NCBI RefSeq assembly: GCF_003417465.1 | Contig: NZ_QVMV01000020.1 | Location: 101,528-165,527, forward strand | Source of the DNA: Wenzhouxiangella sp. 15190 | GTDB lineage: Bacteria; Pseudomonadota; Gammaproteobacteria; Xanthomonadales; Wenzhouxiangellaceae | Length of the DNA: 64,000 nucleotides | Reading direction: 5' to 3' | Shown here: positions 8,820 to 17,900 of the stretch, piece by piece | Layout of the letters: the number at the start of each line of letters is the position of its first letter | How positions within the stretch are numbered: position 1 is the first letter of the stretch | Program-made: the position numbers and the translations under genes | The notes under the pieces: model-generated | Told to the model about the DNA's origin: nothing | Databases searched by the model: none | What the model saw: the letters and a program-made list of their open reading frames with translations, nothing else

Positions 8820-10271
8820 ATGAGTCGCCTGACCGTTAACGACTGGCTGCTGGCCGAGTCCTTCCGGCGTCTCGAGGAGCGCGTGGGGCGCCAGCCCGAC
8901 GAAGCGGCCCTTGCGATTGCACGCGACCGCGGCGGCGACCTGCCCGGACGCCTCCGGACCCGGGCCGCGGCACTGGCGCAGGCGCCGGCAGTGCGCGCCG
9001 ACATTCGCCGCCTGCGCCGAGCACTGGGATGGCTTGCCATCGGGCTGGCCGTTGTCGGGATCGTGGCGGGTGCCATCGCTGCGCGTGCCACCATCGCCGA
9101 CCGCCAGGTCGACATTCTCCTGGCGACCGCCGCGCTGCTGCTGGTGCCGAGCCAGATGCTCGTGGTCTGGTGCGTCGTCATGCTGCTGGGTGAACGACGC
9201 GGCGGATCGGGAAGCCTGGCCGGCGGGGTGGCGTTCGGCACGCTGCGCTGGCTCGGGCCGCGCCTGCTTTCCTCACCCCATGCCGCCGACGTGATGACTG
9301 CCTTTGCCGGTACCGCGGCCACGCGATGGGGGCGCTGGCGCTTGAGCGCCATTTCACACGGCTTCTGGTTGGCGTATGCAGTCGGTGCCTTTGCGACATT
9401 GTTCGTGTTCTTCTCCGTCGTCCAGTACGAACTCACCTGGGGTACCACACTGTTGAGCGATCGCAGCGTGATAAGCCTGGTCGAGTGGCTGGCCTGGTGG
9501 CCCGAGTGGCTCGGCTTCATGTCCGGGGCGGACGAGGCCTGGATCGCGGCCGGCCGTGAAGGGACCGGCGACGCCTCGGCCCGGGCCCAGTGGGCGCGCT
9601 TTCTGCTGGCAATGATCGCCGCCTGGGCCATCGTTCCGCGGGCGGTGCTCACCGTCGTTTCGTTGATCGTGTCCGCCGTGGCCGGTCGCCGCATGGATCT
9701 CGACACCACCCATCCCGGCTACCTGCGCCTGGCCGCCGATCTGTCGCCGGCGCGAACCGGGTCGGAAACCCTCGGCCGGCCGCTGCCGGATGTGGCGGAA
9801 CGCCCCCGGCGTCGAAGACGATCGAATGCCGTCGGTATCCTGGCGGTCGCCATCGAACTCGAGCGGGACGAGGCGGATCTTGCCGGTCTGGTGCCCGGCA
9901 TCGAAGTCATCGATCTGGGCAGCGCTGACGACCGGGCAGGGCGTAATGCCGCCCTGGAAACCGCCCAGCGGCTGAGTCGCCCCGCTGCGGCCGTGCTGGG
10001 CGTATGTTCCATGCTCAGGACGCCCGATGCCGGCACCGAGCGTTTTCTCGCGCAGCTGGCCGAAGCGGCCGGGGCGCCGTTGTGGCTGGTGCTCGACGAG
10101 GGCGGCCGGCTCGAAGCGCGCGGGGGCGATGTCGGTTCCCGTCGCCGCGACTGGCAGGCCCTGGCCGAACGCGCCGGCGGGCAGGCGGTCTTCATCGACC
10201 GCGATGCGCCCGAGGCGGGTGAGCTGGCGCGCTTGCATGGCGGGCTCAGCGAAGAAGAGGGCGGGGCATGA
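8820..10271 (+). CDS. DUF2868 membrane protein, partner of the following GTPase
   Basis: 483 residues with four apparent membrane segments (about 68-89, 96-123, 183-205 and 262-288) and a soluble C-terminal third. It matches the pattern of DUF2868 proteins, which occur next to DUF3482 GTPases in many proteobacteria. The ATG at 8820 follows the ccoN promoter divergently. Its stop overlaps the start of the GTPase gene by four bases (ATGA), so the two are probably translationally coupled. The biochemical role is unknown; a membrane anchor or effector for the GTPase is an inference from the pairing. Confidence 0.78.
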   Translation: MSRLTVNDWLLAESFRRLEERVGRQPDEAALAIARDRGGDLPGRLRTRAAALAQAPAVRADIRRLRRALGWLAIGLAVVGIVAGAIAARATIADRQVDILLATAALLLVPSQMLVVWCVVMLLGERRGGSGSLAGGVAFGTLRWLGPRLLSSPHAADVMTAFAGTAATRWGRWRLSAISHGFWLAYAVGAFATLFVFFSVVQYELTWGTTLLSDRSVISLVEWLAWWPEWLGFMSGADEAWIAAGREGTGDASARAQWARFLLAMIAAWAIVPRAVLTVVSLIVSAVAGRRMDLDTTHPGYLRLAADLSPARTGSETLGRPLPDVAERPRRRRRSNAVGILAVAIELERDEADLAGLVPGIEVIDLGSADDRAGRNAALETAQRLSRPAAAVLGVCSMLRTPDAGTERFLAQLAEAAGAPLWLVLDEGGRLEARGGDVGSRRRDWQALAERAGGQAVFIDRDAPEAGELARLHGGLSEEEGGA

Positions 10272-11662
10272 GTGTCGGGAAGCTGCGAATCGCGGTGGTC
10301 GGCCACACCAACACCGGCAAGACCTCCCTGGTGCGCACACTCACCCATAACCGGGCGTTCGGCGAGGTGCGTGACCGGGGCGGCACGACGCGAAGGATCG
10401 TCGCGAGCGAATTGGTCGCCGACGGTGGCGCACGCATCGAGCTGTTCGACTCACCCGGGCTGGAAAACGCGCCCGAACTGATCGACTGGCTGGACCGTCA
10501 GGCCGGCGATCGGCATGACGGCCCGGCCCGCATCCGCCGCTTGATCGACGATCCGGACGCTGCCGTGCGATTCGACCACGAATCGCGCGTGCTCGAACTG
10601 ATGCTGGATGTGGATGTCGCCCTGTACGTCATCGATGCGCGCGAACCCGTCCTGGAAAAGTACCAGGACGAACTGGCCGTGCTCGGTCTGTGCGCCCGGC
10701 CCATCGTGGCCGTGCTCAATTTCACGGCCTCGACCGACAGTCGTGAGGCACAGTGGCGCGATGCCCTGGCGCGGGTGCAATTGCATACCGTGCTGGCCTT
10801 TGATGCCGCCGTGCGCGATCCGGCCACGGAACTGGCGCTGTTTGAGAAGCTCAAAAGTCAGCTCGACCGTCATGCGGACGTGCTTTCGGCCTGGCTTGAT
10901 TTTCGACGGGCGGAAGAACACCGCCGCCGGCAGGCGGCGCTGGAAGCCGTGGCGAGTCTGCTGCTGGACGTCGCCGCCTTCGTCCGTGAGGTGGACTCCG
11001 ACAACGACGCGGCGAAAGAACGAACCTGGCGCGAGATGCGCGAGACCATCCATCGCCGCGAACAGGCCTGCGTGGATACCCTGCTCGAGCTCTATCGCTT
11101 CGGCCGTGAGGACTACGACGACGAACAACTGCCCGTCAGCGAAGGGCGCTGGCAAGCCGACCTGTTCGATCCCGAGACGCTTCGTCACTATGGCATCCGG
11201 GCTTCGGGCTATGCGGCGTTCGGCGCGGGTGCCGGCGCGGCCATCGATGTCGGAACGGGCGGGCTGTCGCTGGGTGCGGGAACGATGACCGGGGCGGCAA
11301 TCGGTGCCGGAGCAGGTCTCGTGCGCAGTGCCGGCTCGCGCCTGGTCAACCAACTGCGCGGTCGCGAGCGACTGCAGGTGGACGATGCCGTCGTGCGGCT
11401 GCTCATGGCCCGCTCCATGGAACTGCTCGCCGCCCTCGTGCGGCGCGGTCACGGCAATCCCGCACGCATCCGTGCACGCACCGGACAGGCGCTGGATCGC
11501 CGTTTGCCGCGTACGGTCCGGCGTGCCCGCCATCATCCGCGCTGGTCGGCCCTCAATGCCGATGGCGGGGTGTCGAACTCGCGCGCTAGTGCGTTGACCG
11601 AGCTGGCGCGTGAACTCGACGAACGGGCCGCGGAGGACCCGGTGAGTGGCGAACAAGGCTGA
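10268..11662 (+). CDS. DUF3482 domain GTPase (Era/TrmE-type G domain)
   Basis: 464 residues. The N-terminal G domain has the P-loop GHTNTGKT (12-19) and the G3 motif DSPG (61-64). A third G-domain segment (IVAVLNFTAS) stands where an N/TKxD motif is expected, so nucleotide specificity is atypical. The middle is helical and charged. Residues ~318-360 form a glycine/alanine-rich hydrophobic stretch (GAGAGAAIDVGTGGLSLGAG) that could insert into or bind a membrane. It overlaps the DUF2868 gene and is probably expressed with it. The family has no settled function; a membrane-remodelling or stress role is speculative. Confidence 0.8.
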   Translation: MSVGKLRIAVVGHTNTGKTSLVRTLTHNRAFGEVRDRGGTTRRIVASELVADGGARIELFDSPGLENAPELIDWLDRQAGDRHDGPARIRRLIDDPDAAVRFDHESRVLELMLDVDVALYVIDAREPVLEKYQDELAVLGLCARPIVAVLNFTASTDSREAQWRDALARVQLHTVLAFDAAVRDPATELALFEKLKSQLDRHADVLSAWLDFRRAEEHRRRQAALEAVASLLLDVAAFVREVDSDNDAAKERTWREMRETIHRREQACVDTLLELYRFGREDYDDEQLPVSEGRWQADLFDPETLRHYGIRASGYAAFGAGAGAAIDVGTGGLSLGAGTMTGAAIGAGAGLVRSAGSRLVNQLRGRERLQVDDAVVRLLMARSMELLAALVRRGHGNPARIRARTGQALDRRLPRTVRRARHHPRWSALNADGGVSNSRASALTELARELDERAAEDPVSGEQG

Positions 11663-11715
11663 TCGTTACCGAAACAGGCACCGGGAGGGGGTGTTTCGGC
11701 GGATGAATATTCCGG

Positions 11716-11744
11716 TAGAAATTGCCTGAAAGCGGGCGTACAAT
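11716..11744 (+). promoter_or_regulatory. Possible promoter of the cold-shock gene
   Basis: TACAAT at 11739-11744 is a good -10 candidate. The hexamer 17 bases upstream, TAGAAA at 11716-11721, is a poor -35. If used, transcription would start near 11751 and leave a leader of about 120 bases, which fits the long 5' leaders of cold-shock mRNAs. The assignment rests only on the -10 match and position. Confidence 0.35.
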
Positions 11745-11873
11745 GGACTTTGCCTGCGGTAAATGGCGCTTGCGAATTCTGGTCGACCCCTCCCTTCTGG
11801 CAGGACATCGCCAAAATCCCATCCTTCATTTCCCCGGCACGTTTGTTCTATTTTTCATACAGGTAACAAGATC

Positions 11874-12077
11874 ATGGCAACAGGTTCAGTCAAGTGGTTC
11901 AACGAAGCCAAGGGCTTCGGTTTCATTAGCCAGGACGATGGCGGCAAGGACGTTTTCGTTCACTTCTCCGCGATTGAGGGCAGCGGCTTCAGGACGCTGG
12001 CCGAAGGTCAGAAAGTGACTTTCGATATCCAGGAAGGCCCGAAGGGTCCGCAGGCTGCCAACGTGCAGCCCGCCTGA
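11874..12077 (+). CDS. Cold-shock protein, CspA family
   Basis: 67 residues, [20 protein letters not shown] and onward, a complete single cold-shock domain. The RNA-binding motifs KGFGFI (13-18) and VFVHF (27-31) are intact. The ATG at 11874 is the family start; the longer reading to 11763 covers the leader. Such proteins bind single-stranded RNA and act as RNA chaperones. The gene is monocistronic: a leader of about 200 bases precedes it and a strong terminator follows. The paralogue (cspA, cspD, cspE and so on) cannot be assigned from the sequence alone. Confidence 0.95.
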   Translation: MATGSVKWFNEAKGFGFISQDDGGKDVFVHFSAIEGSGFRTLAEGQKVTFDIQEGPKGPQAANVQPA

Positions 12078-12104
12078 AGCGAACCACTTCACAAAAGGTA
12101 ACGG

Positions 12105-12132
12105 AAACCCCGCCACGCGCGGGGTTTTTTTT
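12105..12132 (+). terminator. Rho-independent terminator of the cold-shock gene
   Basis: The stem CCCCGC (12108-12113) pairs with GCGGGG (12119-12124) around a five-base loop, and eight T residues follow at 12125-12132. Flanking A residues before the stem can extend pairing into the T run. It lies 30 bases after the stop codon. Confidence 0.93.
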
Positions 12133-12209
12133 GCCCACCCCATCGCCTGGGGGATCGATTTTGTACACTGGTGGCGCAAGAGGGCCACTTTGCAACCTGG
12201 GAGGATGAC

Positions 12210-12809
12210 ATGTTCAATCCGAGCAAGACCATCGAGCTGGTATCCGGCAGCTTGAGCAATCCGCGCGCGACCTGGGAATCCTATCTGGGCGAGAACCCCG
12301 GTTGGCAGCGGACCGCCATGGAACTGACGGTGCCGCTGATCGTCGTGGCCATTGTGATTGGCTGGCTGCTGTCGATTTTGCTGGGCGGGTATTTCTACTT
12401 CGGTTACGGTCGCGGTGCCGTGTTCGCACTGGTCTTCGGACTGATCGCGGCCGCCATCAGCGTGACCGTGCTCAGCTTTCTCGTCGGTTTCTTCGCCGGG
12501 CGATTCGGCGGCGAGTCGAATTTCGACCGCGCCTTTGCCGGCGTGTCGCTGGCCATCATCCCCGGTTGGCTCGGCGCGGCCGTCAGCGGCATTCCGTTCA
12601 TCGGCAGCCTGTTGCAACTCGCCGGGATGATCACCGGCCTGGTGTTTCTCTACAAGATCATTCCGCTGGCGGTGGACGTTCCCGAAAGCAAGCGGGCGAC
12701 GCACTTCATCGTCACCATCGTGGCTGCCGCGATCATTCAGATCATCCTCGGGCTGATCCTGACCGCCGGCACCATGACCGGCGGTACCGGCATGCATCAA
12801 CTGGGCTGA
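12210..12809 (+). CDS. Yip1-family multi-pass membrane protein
   Basis: 199 residues from the ATG at 12210, preceded by GGGAGGATGAC, a good ribosome-binding site. The N-terminal NPxxTIELVSGSxSNPRATWESYL region is soluble. Five hydrophobic segments follow between about residues 40 and 195. The layout matches bacterial Yip1-like (YIP1 superfamily) inner-membrane proteins, whose role is not established. The gene stands alone: the cold-shock terminator lies upstream, and a convergent lipoprotein gene begins 31 bases after its stop. Confidence 0.7.
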   Translation: MFNPSKTIELVSGSLSNPRATWESYLGENPGWQRTAMELTVPLIVVAIVIGWLLSILLGGYFYFGYGRGAVFALVFGLIAAAISVTVLSFLVGFFAGRFGGESNFDRAFAGVSLAIIPGWLGAAVSGIPFIGSLLQLAGMITGLVFLYKIIPLAVDVPESKRATHFIVTIVAAAIIQIILGLILTAGTMTGGTGMHQLG

Positions 12810-12840
12810 GCGGGTTAGGCTCGCTGGCGGCAGAAGCCGG

Positions 12841-13335
12841 CTACATGTCCGCTTTGTCGTCGGCGTCGTCCATCGGCGGCTGGCTGCGCTTGGCGGGGCA
12901 GAAGAAGGGCTTGCCGTCGCGGCCGGCGTGGTAGGCGTGTTCATCGTCGCCGTCGCTGAGCACGATGTAGAAGCCATCGACGAGGGCCTGGGTATACATC
13001 ATGCCTTCCTCGGGACAGCCCAACGCGCCGTCGCGCCAGGTCACCGCCCTCGCCTTGACGATGCCAATATCATCGGCCTCGACACCGCTACGCTCGGCCA
13101 GATCCCGCCGGGCGGCTTGCAGAGCTTCTTCCAGGCCCATTCGATCAACTTTGGCTTCGGTCATGTCCTTGCCCTCGGCGGAGTCGTTGTCGCCATTGTC
13201 CGTTTCAACTTCTTCACTTTCCACGGCCTCGGCCGGCGAATCTTCGGTTGTCTCCGGAGCCTGCTCCTGGCAGGCAGCAAGCGCACAGGCGATGATGAGG
13301 GCCAGGCAAAAACGAAGCAGGTTCGTAACCAACAT
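12841..13335 (-). CDS. Predicted lipoprotein of unknown function
   Basis: 164 residues with a lipoprotein signal (LALIIACALAAC, lipidated Cys 22), then an acidic low-complexity linker rich in Glu and Asp (about 24-60). A compact C-terminal domain contains TWRDGALGCPEEGMMYTQA and YHAGRDGKPFFC. The conserved-looking W-DG-LGCP-GM-YTQ and YH-G--PF-C patterns suggest a small periplasmic domain with two cysteines that could pair. I do not recognise a named function. It is convergent with the Yip1-like gene, and a repeat array lies upstream of its start. Confidence 0.75.
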   Translation of the reverse strand: MLVTNLLRFCLALIIACALAACQEQAPETTEDSPAEAVESEEVETDNGDNDSAEGKDMTEAKVDRMGLEEALQAARRDLAERSGVEADDIGIVKARAVTWRDGALGCPEEGMMYTQALVDGFYIVLSDGDDEHAYHAGRDGKPFFCPAKRSQPPMDDADDKADM

Positions 13336-13454
13336 TGCAATCTCCGCGTATCGTGGAATCTTCGATTATGGCATCGAGATCCGCTAGCTGCATCGTCAAC
13401 GGCCATGCGGTGGATTGTTCCCGCTTGCGGGAATTGGCCTGAAAACATGCAAGA

Positions 13455-13543
13455 AACCACGGAAGACACGGAATACACGGAAAAGGAAGATTCTTTACGG
13501 ACGCGGTTTTTTTTTCCGTGTTTTTCCGTGTTTTCCGTGGTTA
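13455..13543. repeat. Inverted array of 9-bp words (CACGGAAAA type)
   Basis: The left array at 13457-13483 reads CCACGGAAG, ACACGGAAT, ACACGGAAA. The right array at 13511-13540, read on the other strand, has CCACGGAAA, ACACGGAAA and AACACGGAA. The arms are separated by about 25 bases and would form a long imperfect hairpin. It lies between the starts and stops of two co-oriented minus-strand genes. The same CACGGAA word occurs in the middle of the 327-502 element. Confidence 0.88.
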
Positions 13544-13554
13544 CATAATTTTGA

Positions 13555-14022
13555 TCACCAGCGGTGGTAGGCCGGGTGTCCCGGCTTGACGGCGACGAAC
13601 TTCCCCGTCGCCCGGTCGCACACTTCGCCGCCGGCGGTGAGTTCCGCCTCGACGCTGACGATGCCTTTCTCGTCGGTGTCGGTCACCCAGGCTTCCAGAT
13701 GCAGCGGGCCGTCCGAGGGTGTGGGTTTTCTCAGTTTGACGGCGTATTCCATCGTGACCGTGCAGGGTGGCTTTTCCAGGTCCTGTGACTGCATCAGGTG
13801 CCAGGCGGCGGTCCAGTTCATGTGGCAGTCGAGCAGCGAGCCGATGATGCCGCCGTTGAGCACGCCGGGAAACGCTTCGTGATGGGCTTCGGGCTGCCAG
13901 TCGGCAACGACCCGCTCGCCTTTCGCGAACGATCGGATGCGCAGTCCCTTTTCGTTGGCCGGCCCGCAGCCAAAGCAGGCGTTGTGGGGGGCGTAGCGCT
14001 CCTGCAGGCAGGGTTCGTTCAT
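13555..14022 (-). CDS. PaaI-type hotdog-fold thioesterase
   Basis: 155 residues with a hotdog-fold pattern. CFGCG (16-20) near the N-terminus is typical of a subfamily of PaaI-like thioesterases. The central segment FPGVLNGGIIGSLLDCHMNW contains the helix-proximal NGG and an Asp (65) in the usual active-site position. It would hydrolyse acyl-CoA or a similar thioester; the substrate is unknown. Its start overlaps the stop of the dienelactone hydrolase gene upstream by four bases, so the two are probably one operon. Confidence 0.85.
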   Translation of the reverse strand: MNEPCLQERYAPHNACFGCGPANEKGLRIRSFAKGERVVADWQPEAHHEAFPGVLNGGIIGSLLDCHMNWTAAWHLMQSQDLEKPPCTVTMEYAVKLRKPTPSDGPLHLEAWVTDTDEKGIVSVEAELTAGGEVCDRATGKFVAVKPGHPAYHRW

Positions 14023-14864
14023 TCTTCCTCCGTCTCCGTCGATTCCGGACCGATGGTGCGATCGAGGTAGGCGCGCAGCCGTTCCCAGGCATGAGCGCCG
14101 GCCGGCCGAGCGTCGCGCGAGTCGCGTTCGGTGTAGAGCCAGAAACCGTGGTCGACGGCGTCGTAGATGTGCACGTCGTTGTCGATGCCGGCCGCGCGCA
14201 TGGCGGTGACGAAAGCTTCGACTTCGTCCACCGGGATGCCCGTGTCTTCTTCGGCGAAGGTGCCGTAGACCTCGTGATGAATGTGACGCATCTGCTCGGG
14301 ATCGTCGAGCAGGGAGCCGTAGAAGATGGCTGTTCCGTCATGCTTCTGGCTACCGAGCGCATAGGACAGGGCCACGCCGCCGCCGAAGCACCAGCCGACG
14401 GTCGCGATGCGGCCGGTGGTGGGTGTGTTGGTTTTCAGCCAGTCGACGGCCGCATCGAGGTTGTCGATGATGGCCTGCTCGTCCGAGCGTGCCTCGCGCA
14501 TCAGCTCGATGTTCTCCTCCCGGTTCGATCCGGTCCGGCCGCTGTAGAGGTCGGCGGCAAACGCGATGTAGCCGTGTTCGGCGAAGGCATCGGCAGTCTG
14601 GCGAATGCGGTCGACCAGGCCGTTCCATTCGTGGATCAGGATCACGGTCGGGAAGGGGCCTTCGCCTTCGGGCATGGCCAGGTAGCCACGCGTGTCTTCA
14701 TTGGCTTCGAAATAGTCGACGTGACGCCCTTCGGGTGCCGGGGCGTCGCCGGAAATGGCGCGCATCATCACGTCTTCGGCCGGTCGCTCTTCGGCCTGCG
14801 CGATGGACAGCGCCAGCGCGGTGAAAACGATCAGGATGGTCAGTCTCAGCACTCGTTGGTTCAT
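14019..14864 (-). CDS. Exported dienelactone hydrolase family protein
   Basis: 281 residues. A signal peptide ends near residue 24 (LSIAQAEE). The alpha/beta-hydrolase core has LIHEWNGL (oxyanion region, about 76-83), the nucleophile elbow VGWCFGGG with Cys 159, and the catalytic His in DAVDHGFWLY (His 239). A cysteine nucleophile is the hallmark of dienelactone hydrolases. The protein is probably periplasmic, so classical chlorocatechol breakdown is unlikely; many DLH-family members have unknown substrates. It is co-oriented with the thioesterase that follows. Confidence 0.88.
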   Translation of the reverse strand: MNQRVLRLTILIVFTALALSIAQAEERPAEDVMMRAISGDAPAPEGRHVDYFEANEDTRGYLAMPEGEGPFPTVILIHEWNGLVDRIRQTADAFAEHGYIAFAADLYSGRTGSNREENIELMREARSDEQAIIDNLDAAVDWLKTNTPTTGRIATVGWCFGGGVALSYALGSQKHDGTAIFYGSLLDDPEQMRHIHHEVYGTFAEEDTGIPVDEVEAFVTAMRAAGIDNDVHIYDAVDHGFWLYTERDSRDARPAGAHAWERLRAYLDRTIGPESTETEEE

Positions 14865-14911
14865 GGTCCGCCTCCGGTCCGGCGCCTTCAGGTTTGAAGA
14901 TGCCGGCAGTG

Positions 14912-17900
14912 TCAGTTATTCACGGTATAGCTTAGATCAACACCGGTGTCGCGTTCACCCGATACGACGCGCACGCCCCAGTGCCGGGAGAACTCGTAGC
15001 GGCCGGACAGGACATTGCCGGTTTCGAAAAGGCCCACGCCGTAACTGACGAACAGTTTGGGCAACAGGTAGAAACCGACGTTGAGCGCGCCCTGGCCGCC
15101 GGCGTGGTCGAAGTTCGATCCGGTCACGACGTAGGCCAGTGCGTTCTCCTCGCTGGTCGGTGGGTCGGTGTAGAGCTCGATCTCGGGTTGTTGCGCGCTG
15201 CCGGATATCTGCACCCCGGCCACCTCGACTTTCGGGTCGCCGAAGATGTCGCGCACGGCGCGGATATCGAGCCTGGGATTGTCGATCGGCTGGCCGGAGA
15301 AGATGATTTCGCCGTCGTTGATTTCGAGATTCTGGCCGTAGGCGCGATAGGATCCATCGGTGAGACGGATGGTGCCGCGGCCCTGGGGTCGGGGCGGTCC
15401 GTTCCAGCGCAGCTCAAGATTGCCGGCCAAGTCCGTCTGGAAGCCTTCAGTCGCCAGGCTGGCATCGTCGCCCAGGTCGATGCCCAGCCGCCCCTCGACC
15501 TTGCGGCTTGCAGCGCTTGCCGGGGCTTCTTCCTCCGTGCCTTCTCCTACGACTTCCACGTCGGATGAAGGGGTGATTCGTTCCGCGCTGCCGGGTGGCA
15601 GGCCGCCGCGCAGGTGATCGATGTGGATGTCGCCGTCGATCTGCACCAGACCGGGTTGTGCCTGAAGGCCGATCTGCGGGCTGGCCGTCAACTTCAGCCA
15701 GTCGGCGCCGGCGAAGGCGAACTGTTCGCCCTCGACTCGGCTTTCAAGCTGCCAGCCTTCGTCGAGCAGCCGGGCCTTGCCGGTGAGCCTCAACTCACCC
15801 TCGCCTGATTCGGCTCGACCTTTCAGGGTGGCGCTATCGGCCGAGCCGGCCAGTTCAAGACGAACGGCCCGCACGTCCAGGCCGAATGGCGCATGGACGA
15901 GTCGGCCCTCCTCAATGGCCAGTCGGCCGCTGAGTGAGGGGCCCGTGATCGGCCCCGAGAATTCCAGCTGGCCGGTGGCCGCGCCACCGATGCGGTCGAG
16001 TCGGGGAATGAGGTGGGCGAAGGCGCCGATATCGGGCAGGTCGAGCCGCGCCTCGCCCTCGAGGCGGGTGTCGGCCAGGTTGCGCAAATCGGCCAGCTGG
16101 GCCTGAGCGTTGAGCTCGGTCGCGCCTTCAAGCAAGGCGTGCAATCCCACCGACAGCGCCCGATTCTCACCGGGTTCGAAGTCGAGGCGAATCGTGTCGA
16201 TGCCCAGCAGATCCTGTTCGCCGCCGATGGCCCTGAGCGCACCGGATTCGAGCTGGAGCTGGCCGTCCAGGCGCGCGAGTCCGGCAGTATCCCAGTTCGC
16301 TTCGACCCGGCCCGACAGCGGGGTGGTCAGGGAAAAAACCGGGTCGAGCGGCAGCAGCAGGAGATCCATGGGAACCTGCTCGACGCGGGCAACCACCCGG
16401 CCGGTCTCTCCTGCGCTCAAGTGTTCGAGGCAGAGCCGGGCCGGCGTGTCCGCCGAGGTGGTCAGGCAGGCGGCTTCGGCCTGAACGCTCTGTCCCGAGA
16501 TGGCCAGCGGCAGGGGGTCGGCCAGTCGCCAGTCGCCAGCCAGGGTCTCGCCCAGGTACAGCCGTGCAATCTCGCCGCGCCATTCCAGACCGCCTTCGAG
16601 GCATTCGGCCAGCTGCCCGCCGGCAGCCAGGTCGAGATTGCCGCGTGCGCCCGATGCGGTCAGTTCGAGTCGGTGTTGCGCGCAGGTGCCGTCGAGCGTG
16701 AGTTCCAGTTGCTCGACGCGATCCCAGGGCTGCAGGTCGAGATTGCCTGCGATGATGGACAGGCTCAATTCGGGCTCACCGAGCCAGGCGAATTGCAGGT
16801 CGATGTCGGCTTCGTCCAGGTTGTAATCGCGGTAGCGCAGGCTCTCGACCCGGCCGACCAGTTCTGTCCGGCCATCGTTGGCGTGGAATTCGCCTTCCAG
16901 TTGTGCCCTGCCTTCGAGCTCCGGCCAGAGCTGTTCGAGGGACGCGGCTTCGAGGTCTACCTGCCAGGCGGCAGCCCCGGGGTTGCCGACTGCAATCCGG
17001 TTGTCACCCAGGTTGAGCGTCAGGTCGGCGGCTTGCGGGCGGTCGTCCAACCAGGCAAGCCGGCCGGATGCTTCGAGCGGCTGGCCACGCAGTTGGCCGC
17101 TGAGGTTTTCGAGCGCAATATCCGCCTGCCAGCGCTCGCCCCGGGCCAGTTCGATGTCGGCCCGCCCATCGATCTGCCCGGGCAGCTGGCTGACCAGCAC
17201 GCCGGGGTCGAAGCCGTCGAGCGCCAGCGTCACCCGGGCTGACAGTGAGGGTGCCCAGGTCACTTGTCCATCCAGCGTCAGCGAACCGCTGTTGCCGGCA
17301 TTGATCAGAAGGTGCTCGATGTCGGCCTGCTCGGCCGAGCCGGTGGCCCGGGCCTCGATGCGTGCCGGCGGTGTCTGCGGTGAATCCATCACGGCCTCGA
17401 GCTCAGCCCGCCAATCGCTGATACGGCCTTCCAGGCGCAGGCGGCCGGATTCGCTGGCCATGATCGGCTCGGCATCGTCGGTGACCGGCGGCCAGGCGAA
17501 TTGCTGCCATTCGAGCGTGATGTCCACGCTGTCGCCGGCCGGGTCGATCCTGCCCTGGCCGGTCACGCTCAGATCACCCGGGTCCGCTGCGAGGGCCAGA
17601 CTCTCGACCTCGATCACGCCCGCTTCCGTCGAGACCACCAGCTCACCGTCGATGCGGCCCTGGTTGGGCCATTGCGGATACAGCGGCGTGAGATCCAGCG
17701 ACTTGAGCTGCAATCGGGCACTGGAAGCGGGTGCCGACTCACTCCAGTCGAGCCGCCCGTCGCCGCTGATGCGACCGTCGAGGACATTTGCCTGCAGCGA
17801 TTCGACGGTCAGCGACTGCAGGCCACCGGACAGTGAAATCTGCCAATCGCCCGGCGGAATGTCGGGGCCGGTCACCCGTGCGCTGGATTCGGCTTTCCAG

